From Bryobacterales bacterium (GTDB lineage: Bacteria > Acidobacteriota > Terriglobia > Bryobacterales > Bryobacteraceae), in assembly GCA_030693045.1 (NCBI GenBank), contig JAUYBU010000068.1:1-51874 (forward strand): a stretch of 51,874 nt of DNA, given 5' to 3'. A program made the position numbers and the translations under genes. The notes under the pieces were generated by a model, which saw nothing but the letters and a program-made list of their open reading frames with translations, had not been told where the DNA came from and made no database searches. Below are positions 19,475 to 29,546 of this stretch, in pieces. Within the stretch, counting starts at the first letter, position 1; every line of letters starts with the position of its first letter.

Positions 19475-20140
19475 ATGATTTCACTGCGAGGCGTCGAGAA
19501 GTTCTATCAGCACGGCCCCAGCCAGACGTTTGTGTTGCGGCGCATCAATCTGGAGATCCGGCCGGGCGAGTTCATCTCGATCATGGGCCCTTCCGGCGCC
19601 GGCAAGAGCACGCTGCTGCACATTCTCGGCATGCACGACATGGCCTGGGCGGGCGAGTATTTCTTCCTCGATCAGCCGGTACACAAGCTCGACAAGAAGC
19701 GCCGCGGCGAGATCTACAAGCAGAACATCGGCTTCGTCTTTCAGAGCTACCACCTGATCGATTCGCTGACGGTTTACGAGAATCTCGACATTCCGCTCTC
19801 CTACCGCAACGTGAAAAAGTCGGAGCGCCAGGCGATTGTCTGCGACACGCTGGACCGGTTTCAGATCGTCGGGAAGAAGGACCTGTTCCCCAACCAGCTT
19901 TCCGGCGGGCAGCAGCAATTGGTGGGCGTGGCGCGGGCGGTGATCGCCAACCCGACGCTGCTTCTGGCCGACGAGCCGACCGGAAACCTGCACTCGGGCC
20001 AGGGCCGCGAGATCATGGAGCTGTTCAAGAAGCTGAACTCCGAGGGCACGACCATCGTTCAGGTGACGCACTCGGAGGTGAACGCCGCGTACGGGAACCG
20101 CATCGTCAAGCTCGCCGACGGCTGGATCGTGGACCACTGA
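19475..20140 (+). CDS. ABC transporter ATP-binding protein, LolD/MacB type
   Basis: A protein of 221 residues. Walker A is [16 protein letters not shown] (residues 37-52), signature [16 protein letters not shown], Walker [14 protein letters not shown], and the H-loop VTHSEV. The shape matches the LolD/FtsE/MacB group that powers lipoprotein release or macrolide/peptide export. One departure is the signature Gln-Gln-Gln-Leu-Val in place of the usual QQQRVAIARA. No permease gene is beside it; the next gene encodes an exported unknown protein, so its partner must be elsewhere. Confidence 0.88.
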   Translation: MISLRGVEKFYQHGPSQTFVLRRINLEIRPGEFISIMGPSGAGKSTLLHILGMHDMAWAGEYFFLDQPVHKLDKKRRGEIYKQNIGFVFQSYHLIDSLTVYENLDIPLSYRNVKKSERQAIVCDTLDRFQIVGKKDLFPNQLSGGQQQLVGVARAVIANPTLLLADEPTGNLHSGQGREIMELFKKLNSEGTTIVQVTHSEVNAAYGNRIVKLADGWIVDH

Positions 20141-20167
20141 TCCGGCCGCGGCGCAAGGAGGCCGCAC

Positions 20168-20845
20168 ATGGCCAGGCTGCTGCTCGCCGGCGCAATCGCC
20201 CTGGCGGCTTGGGGAGCCGACTGCCGCACGCCGCTGGGCATCCCCTGTTCCACCATCCGCTTCGAAACAACCCAGTGGCAGTTCACCCGGGAAGGCGGGC
20301 TCGATCTCTCGCACTACACCGGCGTGACGATCTCGGCTGTCCGGAGCGACGGGTCCTTCGTCGAAATTGCCGACCGGCAGGAGATGAGCCGGTGGTTCAA
20401 GCGCGAGGCCGGCACGGCCGGATCGGCTTCGATGTATCTTGCACCGGACGACGTGGTGGTGCGTGTCGACCACCAGCGGAAGTCCATCAGCCGCCGCGCG
20501 CCGCTGCTCTGGAACGACCGCCCGTATCGATACTCGACTCCGGGCGACCGAACCTGCTTGAGCGGCATTCGGCGCTGGGGCGCACATTTCTTTTTGCGCG
20601 GCACGGACACGGTGGCCGGGGTGCCGGTGATCCGGTGGTCGGGCGCGAATCCCGGCGGAGGGTACACGGAAGTGTGCCTGGCGCCCTCGCTGGATTGCCG
20701 GCCGCTGAAGACCCACACGGTCCATCGGAGGTTTGGAATTCTTCCGACTTCCATCAGCACCACCAAAGCCATCTCGGTGGAATGGGGCGAACCGAAACCG
20801 GAGCTTTTCGCGCTCCCGGCCGGCTACCGCGAAAGCAAAGAGTGA
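20168..20845 (+). CDS. Exported protein of unknown function
   Basis: A protein of 225 residues with an N-terminal signal (MARLLLAGAIALAAWGADC) that could be a lipoprotein-like or Sec leader. It has at least five cysteines in the mature part (CRTPLGIPC, RTCLSG, EVCLAPSLDCRP), which suggests disulfides outside the cytoplasm. I do not recognise the family. It starts 28 bases after the ABC ATPase with AAGGAGG before the ATG, so the two are probably co-transcribed. Confidence 0.75.
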   Translation: MARLLLAGAIALAAWGADCRTPLGIPCSTIRFETTQWQFTREGGLDLSHYTGVTISAVRSDGSFVEIADRQEMSRWFKREAGTAGSASMYLAPDDVVVRVDHQRKSISRRAPLLWNDRPYRYSTPGDRTCLSGIRRWGAHFFLRGTDTVAGVPVIRWSGANPGGGYTEVCLAPSLDCRPLKTHTVHRRFGILPTSISTTKAISVEWGEPKPELFALPAGYRESKE

Positions 20846-20896
20846 GGCCCGGAACCAAGCGCCTCACTCGCACGCGCCGGGCGTTTTCGTTCCGGA

Positions 20897-21541
20897 TTAT
20901 TCGCGGTCGAGGACTTTGGAGCCCAGCAGGCCGCCGAGGGTTGGCAGAAGCGTGAAGAGGATGAACAGAAAGAAGATCGACAGGATCAGAATCGTGGCCA
21001 GTCCGGAGGGGTTTTCGAGCACCTGGAAGAACTGCCGCACGGTCTCGTCTGGCGCGCCCTTGACGGCAAGCTGCTGGCGGTAGAACTCGGCTAGCCCGCC
21101 CTTGCTGGCGATCGAGAACACGCTGATGGTGAAGAACACGGTGGCGATGACGAAACAAAAGACGCCGGTGATCCAGCCCATGCGCGCGCCGCCGCGCAGT
21201 CCGACCATGGCGCCGGTGCGGCGCCGGTACAGGAACACGGCCAGGAATCCGGCGCAGAACAGCGCCAGCAGCATCCAGAACACCGCCAGGTACACCGGGA
21301 TCGGCATCGAGATGAGCAGCGATGCGATTCCAGCGGCAAGGAAACCCACGCGCACCGCGACCGAATTGCGGAAGCTGATCTCGGGGGGAAGCGGAGGCTT
21401 GACAGGCGCCGCGGCGACCGCCGCGATCACCGCTACCGGCGCTTCTTCTTCCACCGGTTCGTCGCGTTGCGGCTTGCCGCACCTGTGACAGAAGCGGGCG
21501 TCGGGCGGCAACTGCGCGCGGCAGGTGCAGAACTCAGGCAC
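20897..21541 (-). CDS. Zinc-ribbon membrane protein of unknown function
   Basis: A protein of about 214 residues. The N-terminus is a zinc ribbon, CTCRAQLPPDARFCHRCGK, followed by an acidic and Ala/Pro-rich linker. There are then four hydrophobic helices, roughly residues 60-80, 85-105, 120-145 and 180-205. Starts are poor: GTG 21541 sits just before the ribbon and has GGGA upstream; TTG 21577 would add 12 residues. Such zinc-ribbon/TM proteins are common and mostly without known function. Confidence 0.75.
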   Translation of the reverse strand: MPEFCTCRAQLPPDARFCHRCGKPQRDEPVEEEAPVAVIAAVAAAPVKPPLPPEISFRNSVAVRVGFLAAGIASLLISMPIPVYLAVFWMLLALFCAGFLAVFLYRRRTGAMVGLRGGARMGWITGVFCFVIATVFFTISVFSIASKGGLAEFYRQQLAVKGAPDETVRQFFQVLENPSGLATILILSIFFLFILFTLLPTLGGLLGSKVLDRE

Positions 21542-21608
21542 ATTCCCAGTGTCCCGCACGCGCGCGACAACGCGCAAGCCGGGGCGTGTGTGTTAAATTG
21601 CGATATTC

Positions 21609-22577
21609 ATGTCTGAGCCGACCCTACTGGTTTTGAACGACCCCGCGGCGCCGTGTCTGGCGCTGCTCGAGCAATTGCCGGACCAGGTCCGCATCGTCGC
21701 CGGCCAGGACGCCGGATTCCTCGAGACGTCGGTGGCCGGGGCCGAAGTCGTCTTCGCCGGGCTTGGCGCGGGTCCGCTGTTGCAGGAGTTGTGGCCGCGC
21801 GCGGCCAGCCTTCGCTGGGTCCATTCGCTGGCCGCCGGGGTCGAGGGCATTCTGTTTCCCGAGCTTGTCGAGAGCCCGGTGATTCTGACCAACGCCCGCG
21901 GCGTGTTCCGGCGTTCGCTGGCGGAGTTCGTCATCGCGGCGGCGATGTTCTTCGCGAAGGATCTGCGGCGGATGGTCCGCAGCCAGCAGGCCGGCGAATG
22001 GGACCCGTTCGACATCGAAGAACTCCACGGACGGACCATGGGCATTGTCGGCTACGGGGAGATCGGCCATGCGGCGGCGGAGCGGGCGCACGCCTTGGGC
22101 ATGCAAGTGCTGGCCCTGCGGCGGCGTCCGGAATTGTGCGACGCCGCGGGGCCAGTGGCCGAAGCTTTCGCCCCCGAGCGCCGGCTGGAAATGATCTCGC
22201 GTTGCGACTACCTGGTGATCGCGGCCGCCCTGACGCCGCAAACGCGCGGCCTGATCGGCGCCGCCGAGATCGCCGCCATGAAGCCCAGCGCCGTGCTGAT
22301 CAACGTCGGCCGCGGCCCGGTGGTGGAGGAAGCCGCGCTGGTCGAGGCGCTGTCGGAGCGCCGGATCCGGGGCGCGGCGCTGGACGTGTTCGAGGTCGAG
22401 CCGCTTCCGGCGGGCCACCCCTTCTACTCGCTGGACAACGTGCTGCTGTCGCCGCATTGCGCCGATCATACGGCGGGCTGGCTGGAGATGGCCATGCAGT
22501 TCTTCATCGACAACTTCCAGCGCTACCTGGCCGGCCAGCCGCTGGAGAACATCGTCGACAAGCGGCAGGGCTACTGA
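21609..22577 (+). CDS. D-2-hydroxyacid dehydrogenase family protein
   Basis: A protein of 322 residues. The NAD-binding motif is GIVGYGEIGHAAAERAHALGM. The catalytic Arg is in INVGRGPVVEEAAL, Glu in ALDVFEVEPLP and His in LLSPHCADHTAGW. Members reduce 2-oxoacids to D-2-hydroxyacids or the reverse; the substrate is not clear. The gene ends 7 bases inside the convergent glycosyltransferase gene. Confidence 0.9.
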   Translation: MSEPTLLVLNDPAAPCLALLEQLPDQVRIVAGQDAGFLETSVAGAEVVFAGLGAGPLLQELWPRAASLRWVHSLAAGVEGILFPELVESPVILTNARGVFRRSLAEFVIAAAMFFAKDLRRMVRSQQAGEWDPFDIEELHGRTMGIVGYGEIGHAAAERAHALGMQVLALRRRPELCDAAGPVAEAFAPERRLEMISRCDYLVIAAALTPQTRGLIGAAEIAAMKPSAVLINVGRGPVVEEAALVEALSERRIRGAALDVFEVEPLPAGHPFYSLDNVLLSPHCADHTAGWLEMAMQFFIDNFQRYLAGQPLENIVDKRQGY

Positions 22578-24895
22578 GCGGTTTTCACGGGCGGCGCGCA
22601 GAACTCGGCGGGCGAAAACCTGCGCTCGCGGTGCGCCGGCCGGACGTCCGGCCGATAGCGATGCGGTTGCCAGGGTTGGCCCCACTTCTTCTCGAAGCGC
22701 TCGCGATTGGTCTCGAAGATGCGCTCGGATTCTTGCGGGTCGAGCTGGGAGAACGATCCCCGGCCGAAATGGTGGACGAAGCAGTCTTCGGCGGTGACCG
22801 CGCGATAGCCGGCGCGATGCGCGCGCATTGAGTAGTCGTCGTCCTCGAACATGCCGACCGTGAAGTTCTCGTCGAGTTCGCCCAGCGCCTGCCAGACGGG
22901 CCGCGGGATCAGCGCGCAGAACAGGGGCGCGACGCGGAGCTCGATCGACCGGCCGGCGCGCTCGCGCGCGATCTGGCCGGCCAGCGCCTCCATTTCCGCC
23001 TGGTTGCGGTATTCGGCGTTGATCTTCGCCTCGGTGTCGGAGAAGTTAGTTACGGCGACGACAACGCCCACCTTGTGGTCGCTTCGCGCGGGCCGGATCA
23101 GCCGCTCGATCCAGCCTGGGGTGACCATGGTGTCGGCGTTGAGCAGAATCAAATGCTCGCCCCGGGCCTGGCTGGCGGCGAAGTTGTTGCCGCCGGCGAA
23201 CCCCCGGTTGGCTTCCAGCGCCCAGACGCGAACTCGCGGGTGGGTGTCGGCATAGGACTGAAGAAGCTCCGCCGTGCTGTCGCCCGAGGCGTTGTCGACC
23301 GCCACCACCTCGTAGTTGGGCCAGAGCGTGTTTCGAAGCAGCGAGTCGAAACAGGGCTTCACGAACGCCCGGCTGTTGTGCGTGACAACCAGAATGGAAA
23401 CCAGCGGAAAGGTCTTGCGGATTTCGGCGTCCAGACTCGCCACGCGGGCCGCCCAGGTGTTGGCGCGGGCGAAATCGATGCGCCGCTGCCGAAGCTGGGG
23501 ATCGCGCTCCGCCACGGCCTCGTCGATGCGCCGAATGAAATCCTCCGGGCCGCCGGCCAGGTACAGCAGATCGCCGAACCAGGACAGCTCACGCGTGGCG
23601 GTTGCGACCACCGGCTTGCCGAGGCTGAAATATTCATACAGCTTGACCGGGTCGGCGGTGACACCGCCCGGCCGCAACGGAATCAGGCAGACGTCGAATT
23701 CCCGCAGATACGCCGGCATTTCCCGGTACGGGCGCTGCCCGAGGATTCTCACGTTTTCCAGGGCCGCCAGTTGCGCGAGGTCCTGATCGTGGTTCCGGCC
23801 GAGCAGAACAAAGGTGTACTGCGGCCTGCGCCGCGCGGCTTCCAGAACCAGGTCCGGATCGGTCCAGTCAGCAATCGATCCGAAGTATCCCACCACGGGC
23901 CTGGGGACGCCGGAGAGAACTTCGGTTTGGGCGCCCTGCTGGAAGAAATCGAAGTCGGCGGCGTTGCGGACCACGATCGGCGGTTTTCCGAGCGAGGCAA
24001 ACCTGGCCTGGAGCGCGAGCGCCGCAACGGTGAAGACATCCGAGCTTTCGATCAGCCGCCGTTCCTCCTGCACGTTCGGCTGGCCGGCTTCCAGGCAGTC
24101 GTAGAGGAGCCGCGCGCCGAAGCGGTCGCGAAGGGTCTCCGCCACCGGATGCCACGCGGGCCATTGAACGATGACGCAGTTCTCGGCAATTCCGCATTCG
24201 GCGTAGAGCTTATCGAGAGACCCGAGCATGATCGCGGCCGTTTCCGGATCGGCCGGCTGGGCCTGGAGATCGAGCCGCCGGCCGCGGATGTTCACCTCCC
24301 ACAGGTTGTTCTCGCGCTCCAGCAGCTTATAGGACGCCGCGGAGTCCGGCTCGAGGTGGACACTGGGACAGATCCAGAAGACGCGGTGGCCGGCGCGGGC
24401 AAAGTGCGCGGCCAACTGTTGCGGGCGATGAAGCCGGAAGTCGAAGGGGAAGACGGGCAACAGCAGGATGTCATACCGGGTCGCCAATGGCACGGCTCCG
24501 GCACGGCGGCGAAGCCGCGCCTGGTCCAGGATCTCCGTACTCAGCGGCGTGGCGGTGAACGGGTCGCGGAAATCCCGTGGCAAATACGAGTTAAGAGCCG
24601 GAAACTCCGGTTCGTATGTTTCCAGCGGCCCTCCTCCGGTGAACGGGGTTGCCGCCAGGAAGCGCAGGAACGCGGTTTTGCTCTTGCGGAAGAGCAGCGT
24701 GTAGGCCTTTCGCAGCCAGAGCATGACCTTCCAGGCGCGCTGGCTCCGATGGGTGGCGAGCAGCGTCTCGAGTTGGGAGTTGAACTCCTGGAGAGCTTCC
24801 AGCGTCTCCCGGCGAGAGAGTTCGGCGCGCAGGAGCGCCTCTCGCAACCGCGCGTTCTCCCTCGTCGGATCGGGCGTTGCCGGTTCGGGGTCCAA
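22571..24895 (-). CDS. Two-domain glycosyltransferase (GT4-like plus GT2)
   Basis: A protein of 774 residues. Residues about 10-60 form a probable coiled coil (ENARLREALLRAELSRRE). Residues about 140-500 look like a GT-B enzyme of the GT4-like group, with PVVGYFGSIADWTDPDLVLEA and KLYEYFSLGKPVVAT. Residues about 500-760 are a GT2 GT-A domain: SILVVTHNSRAFVKPCFDSL, VAVDNASGDST, LLNADTMVTPGW (DxD-like) and GMFEDDDYSMRAHRAGY. Such double enzymes build cell-surface polysaccharides and work on the cytoplasmic side. No other sugar-polymer gene is near. Confidence 0.9.
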   Translation of the reverse strand: MDPEPATPDPTRENARLREALLRAELSRRETLEALQEFNSQLETLLATHRSQRAWKVMLWLRKAYTLLFRKSKTAFLRFLAATPFTGGGPLETYEPEFPALNSYLPRDFRDPFTATPLSTEILDQARLRRRAGAVPLATRYDILLLPVFPFDFRLHRPQQLAAHFARAGHRVFWICPSVHLEPDSAASYKLLERENNLWEVNIRGRRLDLQAQPADPETAAIMLGSLDKLYAECGIAENCVIVQWPAWHPVAETLRDRFGARLLYDCLEAGQPNVQEERRLIESSDVFTVAALALQARFASLGKPPIVVRNAADFDFFQQGAQTEVLSGVPRPVVGYFGSIADWTDPDLVLEAARRRPQYTFVLLGRNHDQDLAQLAALENVRILGQRPYREMPAYLREFDVCLIPLRPGGVTADPVKLYEYFSLGKPVVATATRELSWFGDLLYLAGGPEDFIRRIDEAVAERDPQLRQRRIDFARANTWAARVASLDAEIRKTFPLVSILVVTHNSRAFVKPCFDSLLRNTLWPNYEVVAVDNASGDSTAELLQSYADTHPRVRVWALEANRGFAGGNNFAASQARGEHLILLNADTMVTPGWIERLIRPARSDHKVGVVVAVTNFSDTEAKINAEYRNQAEMEALAGQIARERAGRSIELRVAPLFCALIPRPVWQALGELDENFTVGMFEDDDYSMRAHRAGYRAVTAEDCFVHHFGRGSFSQLDPQESERIFETNRERFEKKWGQPWQPHRYRPDVRPAHRERRFSPAEFCAPPVKTAQ

Positions 24896-24975
24896 ATGGA
24901 ATCATAGCGAAGGTTGAACGGCCGTCGCCGCGCCCCGGCGGCCGGATTCACCGCTCTGCTAAGCTAAGCGGCAAG

Positions 24976-26250
24976 ATGAGACATCCTGTTCCGACCGTGT
25001 TGCTGGTTGTGTCGGTGTTCGGCGTTGCGTTCGCCGCCGGACCCCGCGAGGACCGCATCGCCAAAGCCGCCGCGGCGATCGAGGCGCAACTTGTCGCCAC
25101 GCGGCGCGATTTCCACATGCACCCCGAACTCTCCAACCGCGAGGAACGAACCAGCCGGGTGATTGCCGCGCGATTGAAAGAGTTAGGGTTCGACGACATC
25201 CGCACCGGCGTCAGCAAGCATGGAATCGTGGCGCTGCTCAAAGGCGGCAGGCCCGGCCCGGTGGTGGCGATTCGCGCCGACATGGACGCGCTGCCGATCG
25301 AGGAGACGATGGATGTGCCCTACAAGTCGCAAAACAAGGGCGTCAAGCACGCCTGCGGGCACGACGTCCACATGAGCGTCGCGCTGGGCACGGCGGAAGT
25401 GCTCAGCCGGATGCGCTCGGAATTGGCTGGCAATGTGAAGTTCATTTTCCAGCCCGCCGAAGAAGGCCCGCCGGAGGGCGAGGACTCGGGCGCCGATCGC
25501 ATGATCCGCGAGGGCGCGCTCGACAATCCGCGCGTGTCGGCCATTTTTGCGCTGCACACGAAGCCGGATCTGGAAGCCGGCAAGATCGGCTATGTCCTCG
25601 GAGCCATGCTGGCCTCCTCCGACACTCTTTTCCTTCGGATTGGCGGCAAGAAGGTGCATGCCGCCTGGCCGCACCAGGGCATCGACCCGATCGTGGTTTC
25701 GGCCGAAATCATCAGCGCGCTGCAAACCATTCGCAGCCGCCGCATCGACCCGGTCGAGCCGATGGTTTTGACCCTGGGCTCGATTCACGGCGGCAACCGA
25801 CACAACATCATCGCCGACGAAGTTCGCATGGAAGGCACGCTGCGGACCCACGACGAGGCGGTGCGCGAACGAGTGATGTCGCTGATTAAAGAGATCGTGA
25901 ACGGCATCGCCGCCTCGCACGGCGCCACGGCCGAAATCCGTTGGTCGGCGCGCTCCAACCCGGCGACGAAGAACAACACGCCGCTGGTGGAAGCGACGCT
26001 GCCCGCCTGGCGGGCGATGCTCGGCGAGCCGAACGTCATTCAAGTCCCGCCGGTGATGGGCGCCGAGGATTTCGCGTACTTCGAGCGCGCCGTGCCGGGC
26101 GCGATGTTCTGGCTGGGTGTCGGCAACCGGGCGAAAGGGATCACCGGGGCGCTGCACACGCCCGAATACGACGTTGACGAAGCCAGCCTTGCGGTGGGCG
26201 TGAAAGCCATGACCGCCGCCGTGCTCAACTACCTGGACCGAAAACCATGA
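24976..26250 (+). CDS. Exported M20 family amidohydrolase
   Basis: A protein of 424 residues with a signal peptide (MRHPVPTVLLVVSVFGVAFAAG). Start ATG 24976 is chosen for that reason; the frame runs open to 24877. The M20D fold shows the metal-binding HACGHDVHMSVALG, FQPAEEGPPEGED and the late MGAEDFAYF and ALHTPEYDVDE. Relatives hydrolyse N-acyl amino acids, hippurate or indole-acetyl conjugates. Export suggests scavenging of external N-acyl amino acids. It overlaps the next gene by 4 bases (ATGA), so the two are probably translated together. Confidence 0.92.
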   Translation: MRHPVPTVLLVVSVFGVAFAAGPREDRIAKAAAAIEAQLVATRRDFHMHPELSNREERTSRVIAARLKELGFDDIRTGVSKHGIVALLKGGRPGPVVAIRADMDALPIEETMDVPYKSQNKGVKHACGHDVHMSVALGTAEVLSRMRSELAGNVKFIFQPAEEGPPEGEDSGADRMIREGALDNPRVSAIFALHTKPDLEAGKIGYVLGAMLASSDTLFLRIGGKKVHAAWPHQGIDPIVVSAEIISALQTIRSRRIDPVEPMVLTLGSIHGGNRHNIIADEVRMEGTLRTHDEAVRERVMSLIKEIVNGIAASHGATAEIRWSARSNPATKNNTPLVEATLPAWRAMLGEPNVIQVPPVMGAEDFAYFERAVPGAMFWLGVGNRAKGITGALHTPEYDVDEASLAVGVKAMTAAVLNYLDRKP

Positions 26251-28355
26251 CCGCCATGCAACGGATCGCGCTGTTCGCGCTCTTCGCTTTTTCGGCGTTG
26301 GGCCAGGCTGTGGCGCCTTTCCCGATGGATTGGCGCGCGGCCTCGCCCTCCCCGGCCGACGTTTCGTTCCTGCTGGATGCCCCGGCGGGCAAGCAGGGCT
26401 TCATCCAATCGCGCGACGGCCATCTGGCGCTCCCGGACGGGGCCAGGTTCCGCGTCTGGGGAGTGAACTTCACCGGCGCCGCCACCACGCCCGCCCGGGA
26501 GGACGCGCCGCGGGTGGCCGCGCACCTGGCGCGGTTCGGCGTCAACTGCGTGCGATTTCATTTCCTGGATAACCCGGCGCCGCGGGGACTCATCGACGCC
26601 AGCCGCAACGACACACAGGCTTTCGACGCCGCGCAACTGGACCGCTTCGACTTCTTCGTCGCCGAACTCAGGAAACGCGGCATTTACACCAACATCAACC
26701 TGAACGTGGGCCGCACCTACAAGACCGGCGACGGCGTAAAAGATCCCGAGCTGCTCGGCTTTGCCAAGGCGCTTACTTACTTTGACTCGCGACTAATCGA
26801 GTTACAGCGCGAGTACGCGCGAGCGCTGCTTACGCACCGCAATCCATACACGAACTCGGAGTACCGCAACGAACCGGCCGTGCTGATCGTCGAGTTGGTC
26901 AACGAGAATTCGATCGTCGAATCCTGGTTTTCCGGCCGCCTGTTGGGTGAGGCCAGGCGCTTTAACCCCGGCACCTGGACCGACATTCCGAAAAGATACG
27001 AGCGCGACCTGACGCAGCTCTACAACACCTGGCTGGGAACGCGGCCCGGGTCCGGCTTCGTCGAGCGGCTCAAGCCGAAGGAGTTCGCTTCGGCTTCGCG
27101 CGAGCGCTTTCAATTGGAGGCGAGTTTTTACATCGATCTGGAACGCCGCTACTTCCGCGAGATGGGCGAGTTTCTACGGAAGGACGTGGGTGTGAAATCG
27201 CTCATCGCGGGCACCAGCGATCACAACCACGGGGCGTCGGGATACCCTTTGCTTAGCTCCACATCGCAGCTCGACATCGTCGACGGCCACGTCTACTGGC
27301 AGCATCCGCGCTACTCCACCGACCCGGCCACGGGCCGCCAGACCGGCTTCGAGATCCCCAACTCGCCGATGGTGAACGACCCGCTGCACTCGAGCGTGGT
27401 CGAACTTTCGCGCTCCGCCGTCGCGGGGAAGCCCTACACGGTGTCCGAAGTGAACCACCCGTTTCCGGCCGAGTACGCCGCCGAGGGCATTCCGATTTTG
27501 GCCGCCTACGCGGCGCTGCACGATTGGGACGGAATTTTCTGGTACACCTTCGAGCACAAGACCCCGGCCGAGTGGCGCGCCGTGCAGCCGCGGTTTTTCG
27601 AGATCCGTCCGGACCCGGTGAAGATGTCGGAAATCGCCTCCGGCGCGCTGCTGTTTCTGCGCGCGGACGTGCGCGCGGCGGCCACCACCGTGACCCGGTC
27701 GTACTCGATGGAGCAGGTGCGCGAAAGCATCCGCATGGACCGGCGCGAACGGCCGTACTTCACGCCGGGCTTTCCGCTGTGGACGCCGCTGGCGCACTCG
27801 ACGCGCATCCAATCCTTCGAGCGCGACGTGGTTCCCCAGCTTGCCGGAAGCGATGCGACGCCGATTGTCTCCGACACCGGCGAATTGAAATGGCATCACG
27901 GCGGCAACACCGGCGTGGTGACCATCGACACCCCGCGATCGCAGGCGCTCATCGGATTCGTCAGGGCGCGCCGGCCCGCGACGCGGAACCTGGCCGCCGC
28001 CGTCGACAATGACTTCTGCGCCATCACCCTGGGCTCGCTCGACGGCAAGCCCGTGGCGGCGGCGTCACGGCTGCTGCTGACCACCGGCGCGCGCGTCGCC
28101 AACACCGACATGAAGTGGAACGAGAAGCGGACATCGATCACCGATTGGGGCCGGGAGCCGACGGTGATCGAAGCGGTCACGGGCACGATCACGCTGACCG
28201 GGTTGCAGCGCGCCCGGCGCGTCTCGGTTCGAGCGCTGGACGGCGGGGGCCGCCCGCTGGGTTCGCCTGTCGCGGCGCGAAAGACGGCCGCCGGATGGGA
28301 AATCCGCATCGGAAAACCGGCCACGGTCTGGTACGGGATCACGATCGGCCGCTGA
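26247..28355 (+). CDS. Secreted glycoside hydrolase-like protein (clan GH-A type)
   Basis: A protein of 702 residues with a signal peptide (MTAMQRIALFALFAFSALG). The first 430 residues read like a GH5/GH-A barrel: RFRVWGVNFTG, FGVNCVRFHFLDNP, a probable acid/base Glu near residue 219 in ELVNENS, and a probable nucleophile Glu near 402 in YTVSEVNHPFP. The C-terminal 250 residues are beta-rich, with GELKWHHGGNTGVVTIDTPR. No exact GH family can be named by eye. It is coupled to the M20 amidohydrolase gene, so both may handle the same external material. Confidence 0.82.
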   Translation: MTAMQRIALFALFAFSALGQAVAPFPMDWRAASPSPADVSFLLDAPAGKQGFIQSRDGHLALPDGARFRVWGVNFTGAATTPAREDAPRVAAHLARFGVNCVRFHFLDNPAPRGLIDASRNDTQAFDAAQLDRFDFFVAELRKRGIYTNINLNVGRTYKTGDGVKDPELLGFAKALTYFDSRLIELQREYARALLTHRNPYTNSEYRNEPAVLIVELVNENSIVESWFSGRLLGEARRFNPGTWTDIPKRYERDLTQLYNTWLGTRPGSGFVERLKPKEFASASRERFQLEASFYIDLERRYFREMGEFLRKDVGVKSLIAGTSDHNHGASGYPLLSSTSQLDIVDGHVYWQHPRYSTDPATGRQTGFEIPNSPMVNDPLHSSVVELSRSAVAGKPYTVSEVNHPFPAEYAAEGIPILAAYAALHDWDGIFWYTFEHKTPAEWRAVQPRFFEIRPDPVKMSEIASGALLFLRADVRAAATTVTRSYSMEQVRESIRMDRRERPYFTPGFPLWTPLAHSTRIQSFERDVVPQLAGSDATPIVSDTGELKWHHGGNTGVVTIDTPRSQALIGFVRARRPATRNLAAAVDNDFCAITLGSLDGKPVAAASRLLLTTGARVANTDMKWNEKRTSITDWGREPTVIEAVTGTITLTGLQRARRVSVRALDGGGRPLGSPVAARKTAAGWEIRIGKPATVWYGITIGR

Positions 28356-28397
28356 GGCGCGCTTGCGTCGCGGCGCCGGATGCGGTTTGATGAACCC

Positions 28398-29540
28398 ATG
28401 GACATTTCGCGGCGTAGATTCTCGATGCTTCCGGTTTCGCTTTCCCTCTCGCCCCTGGCTGCGGCCGCGGCCGGGCGGGAGTTCCTGGTTTATATCGGCC
28501 CATACACGCGCAACAAGAGCAAGGGCATCTATGTCTCCCGCTTCGACGCGGGCTCCGGCAAGATGACGACGCCGGAGTTGGCGGTGGAAGTGGCGAACCC
28601 CTCGTTTGTCGCCATTCACCCTTCGGGTAAGTTCCTGTACTCGGTGAGCGAAATGGGCGGTAGCGGCGGCAAAGAAGGCGCCGTCAGCGCGTTCTCCATC
28701 GACAAAGCGGCCGGCAAGCTGACCTTGCTGAATCAGCAGTCTTCGCGCGGCGGCGGGCCGTGCCATCTGAACGTGGACAAGACCGGGCGCATGCTGGTGG
28801 TGGTCAACTACGGCACCGGAAGCGTGGCGTCGCTGCCTCTGGACGCCGATGGCAAGCTGCGCGAGGCCGCGTCGTTCTTCCAGCATTCGGGCTCGAGCGT
28901 GAACCCCAAGCGGCAGGCCGGCCCGCACGCGCACTCGGTGAACTTCTCGCCAGACAACCGGTTCGCCATCGTGTGCGACCTGGGTCTGGACAAGGTGTTC
29001 ATGTACAAGGTATTCCCGGAAAAGGGAATTCTCACCCCCGGCGATCCGCCGTTTGCCACCGTCAAGCCCGGTTCCGGCCCGCGCCATTTCGCCTTCCACC
29101 CGAACGGCAAGCTGGCGTTCGTCATCAACGAGATGGCATCCACGGTGACGTCGTTCGCCTGGCAGCCGGGCAGGCTGCGCGAAATCGAAACCGTCTCGAC
29201 GCTGCCGCCCGATTTCAAGGGCGACAGCTCCACCGCCGAGGTCGCCGTGCATCCTTCGGGCCGATACCTGTATGGCTCCAACCGCGGCCACGACAGCCTG
29301 GCGATGTTTTCGGTTGATGCGAAAACGGGCATGCTGACGCCGATGGGCCACGCGCCGGCCGGGGGCAAGGTTCCGCGCAACTTCTGTATCGATCCGACCG
29401 GGTCCTATCTCATCGTGGCCCACCAGAACTCCGACTCGCTGGCGGTGTTCCAGATCGACGGCGCGACCGGCATGCTGAAGCCGACCGGCCAGACCTTCGA
29501 GGTCGGTGCCCCGGTGTGCGTCCGCTTCCTGGCGGTGTAG
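28398..29540 (+). CDS. Lactonase family protein (6-phosphogluconolactonase-like, seven-bladed propeller)
   Basis: A protein of 380 residues. The N-terminal MDISRRRFSMLPVSL with following hydrophobic stretch is a Tat-type signal; start 28398 is chosen for it, an earlier ATG at 28380 being possible. Propeller repeats are visible: VYIGPYTRNKSKGIYVSRFD, NPSFVAIHPSGKFLYSVSE, HSVNFSPDNRFAIVCDLG, HFAFHPNGKLAFVINE and VAVHPSGRYLYGSNRGHDS. It matches the YbhE/Pgl lactonase fold. Export means the substrate is probably an extracytoplasmic sugar lactone and not 6-phosphogluconolactone. It ends 6 bases before the convergent radical SAM gene. Confidence 0.9.
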   Translation: MDISRRRFSMLPVSLSLSPLAAAAAGREFLVYIGPYTRNKSKGIYVSRFDAGSGKMTTPELAVEVANPSFVAIHPSGKFLYSVSEMGGSGGKEGAVSAFSIDKAAGKLTLLNQQSSRGGGPCHLNVDKTGRMLVVVNYGTGSVASLPLDADGKLREAASFFQHSGSSVNPKRQAGPHAHSVNFSPDNRFAIVCDLGLDKVFMYKVFPEKGILTPGDPPFATVKPGSGPRHFAFHPNGKLAFVINEMASTVTSFAWQPGRLREIETVSTLPPDFKGDSSTAEVAVHPSGRYLYGSNRGHDSLAMFSVDAKTGMLTPMGHAPAGGKVPRNFCIDPTGSYLIVAHQNSDSLAVFQIDGATGMLKPTGQTFEVGAPVCVRFLAV

Positions 29541-29546
29541 GCGGCG

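Noticed and set aside
19475-20140. A complete ABC transporter at this place
   Set aside because: No permease-like gene lies on either side; the following exported protein has no membrane domain beyond its signal.
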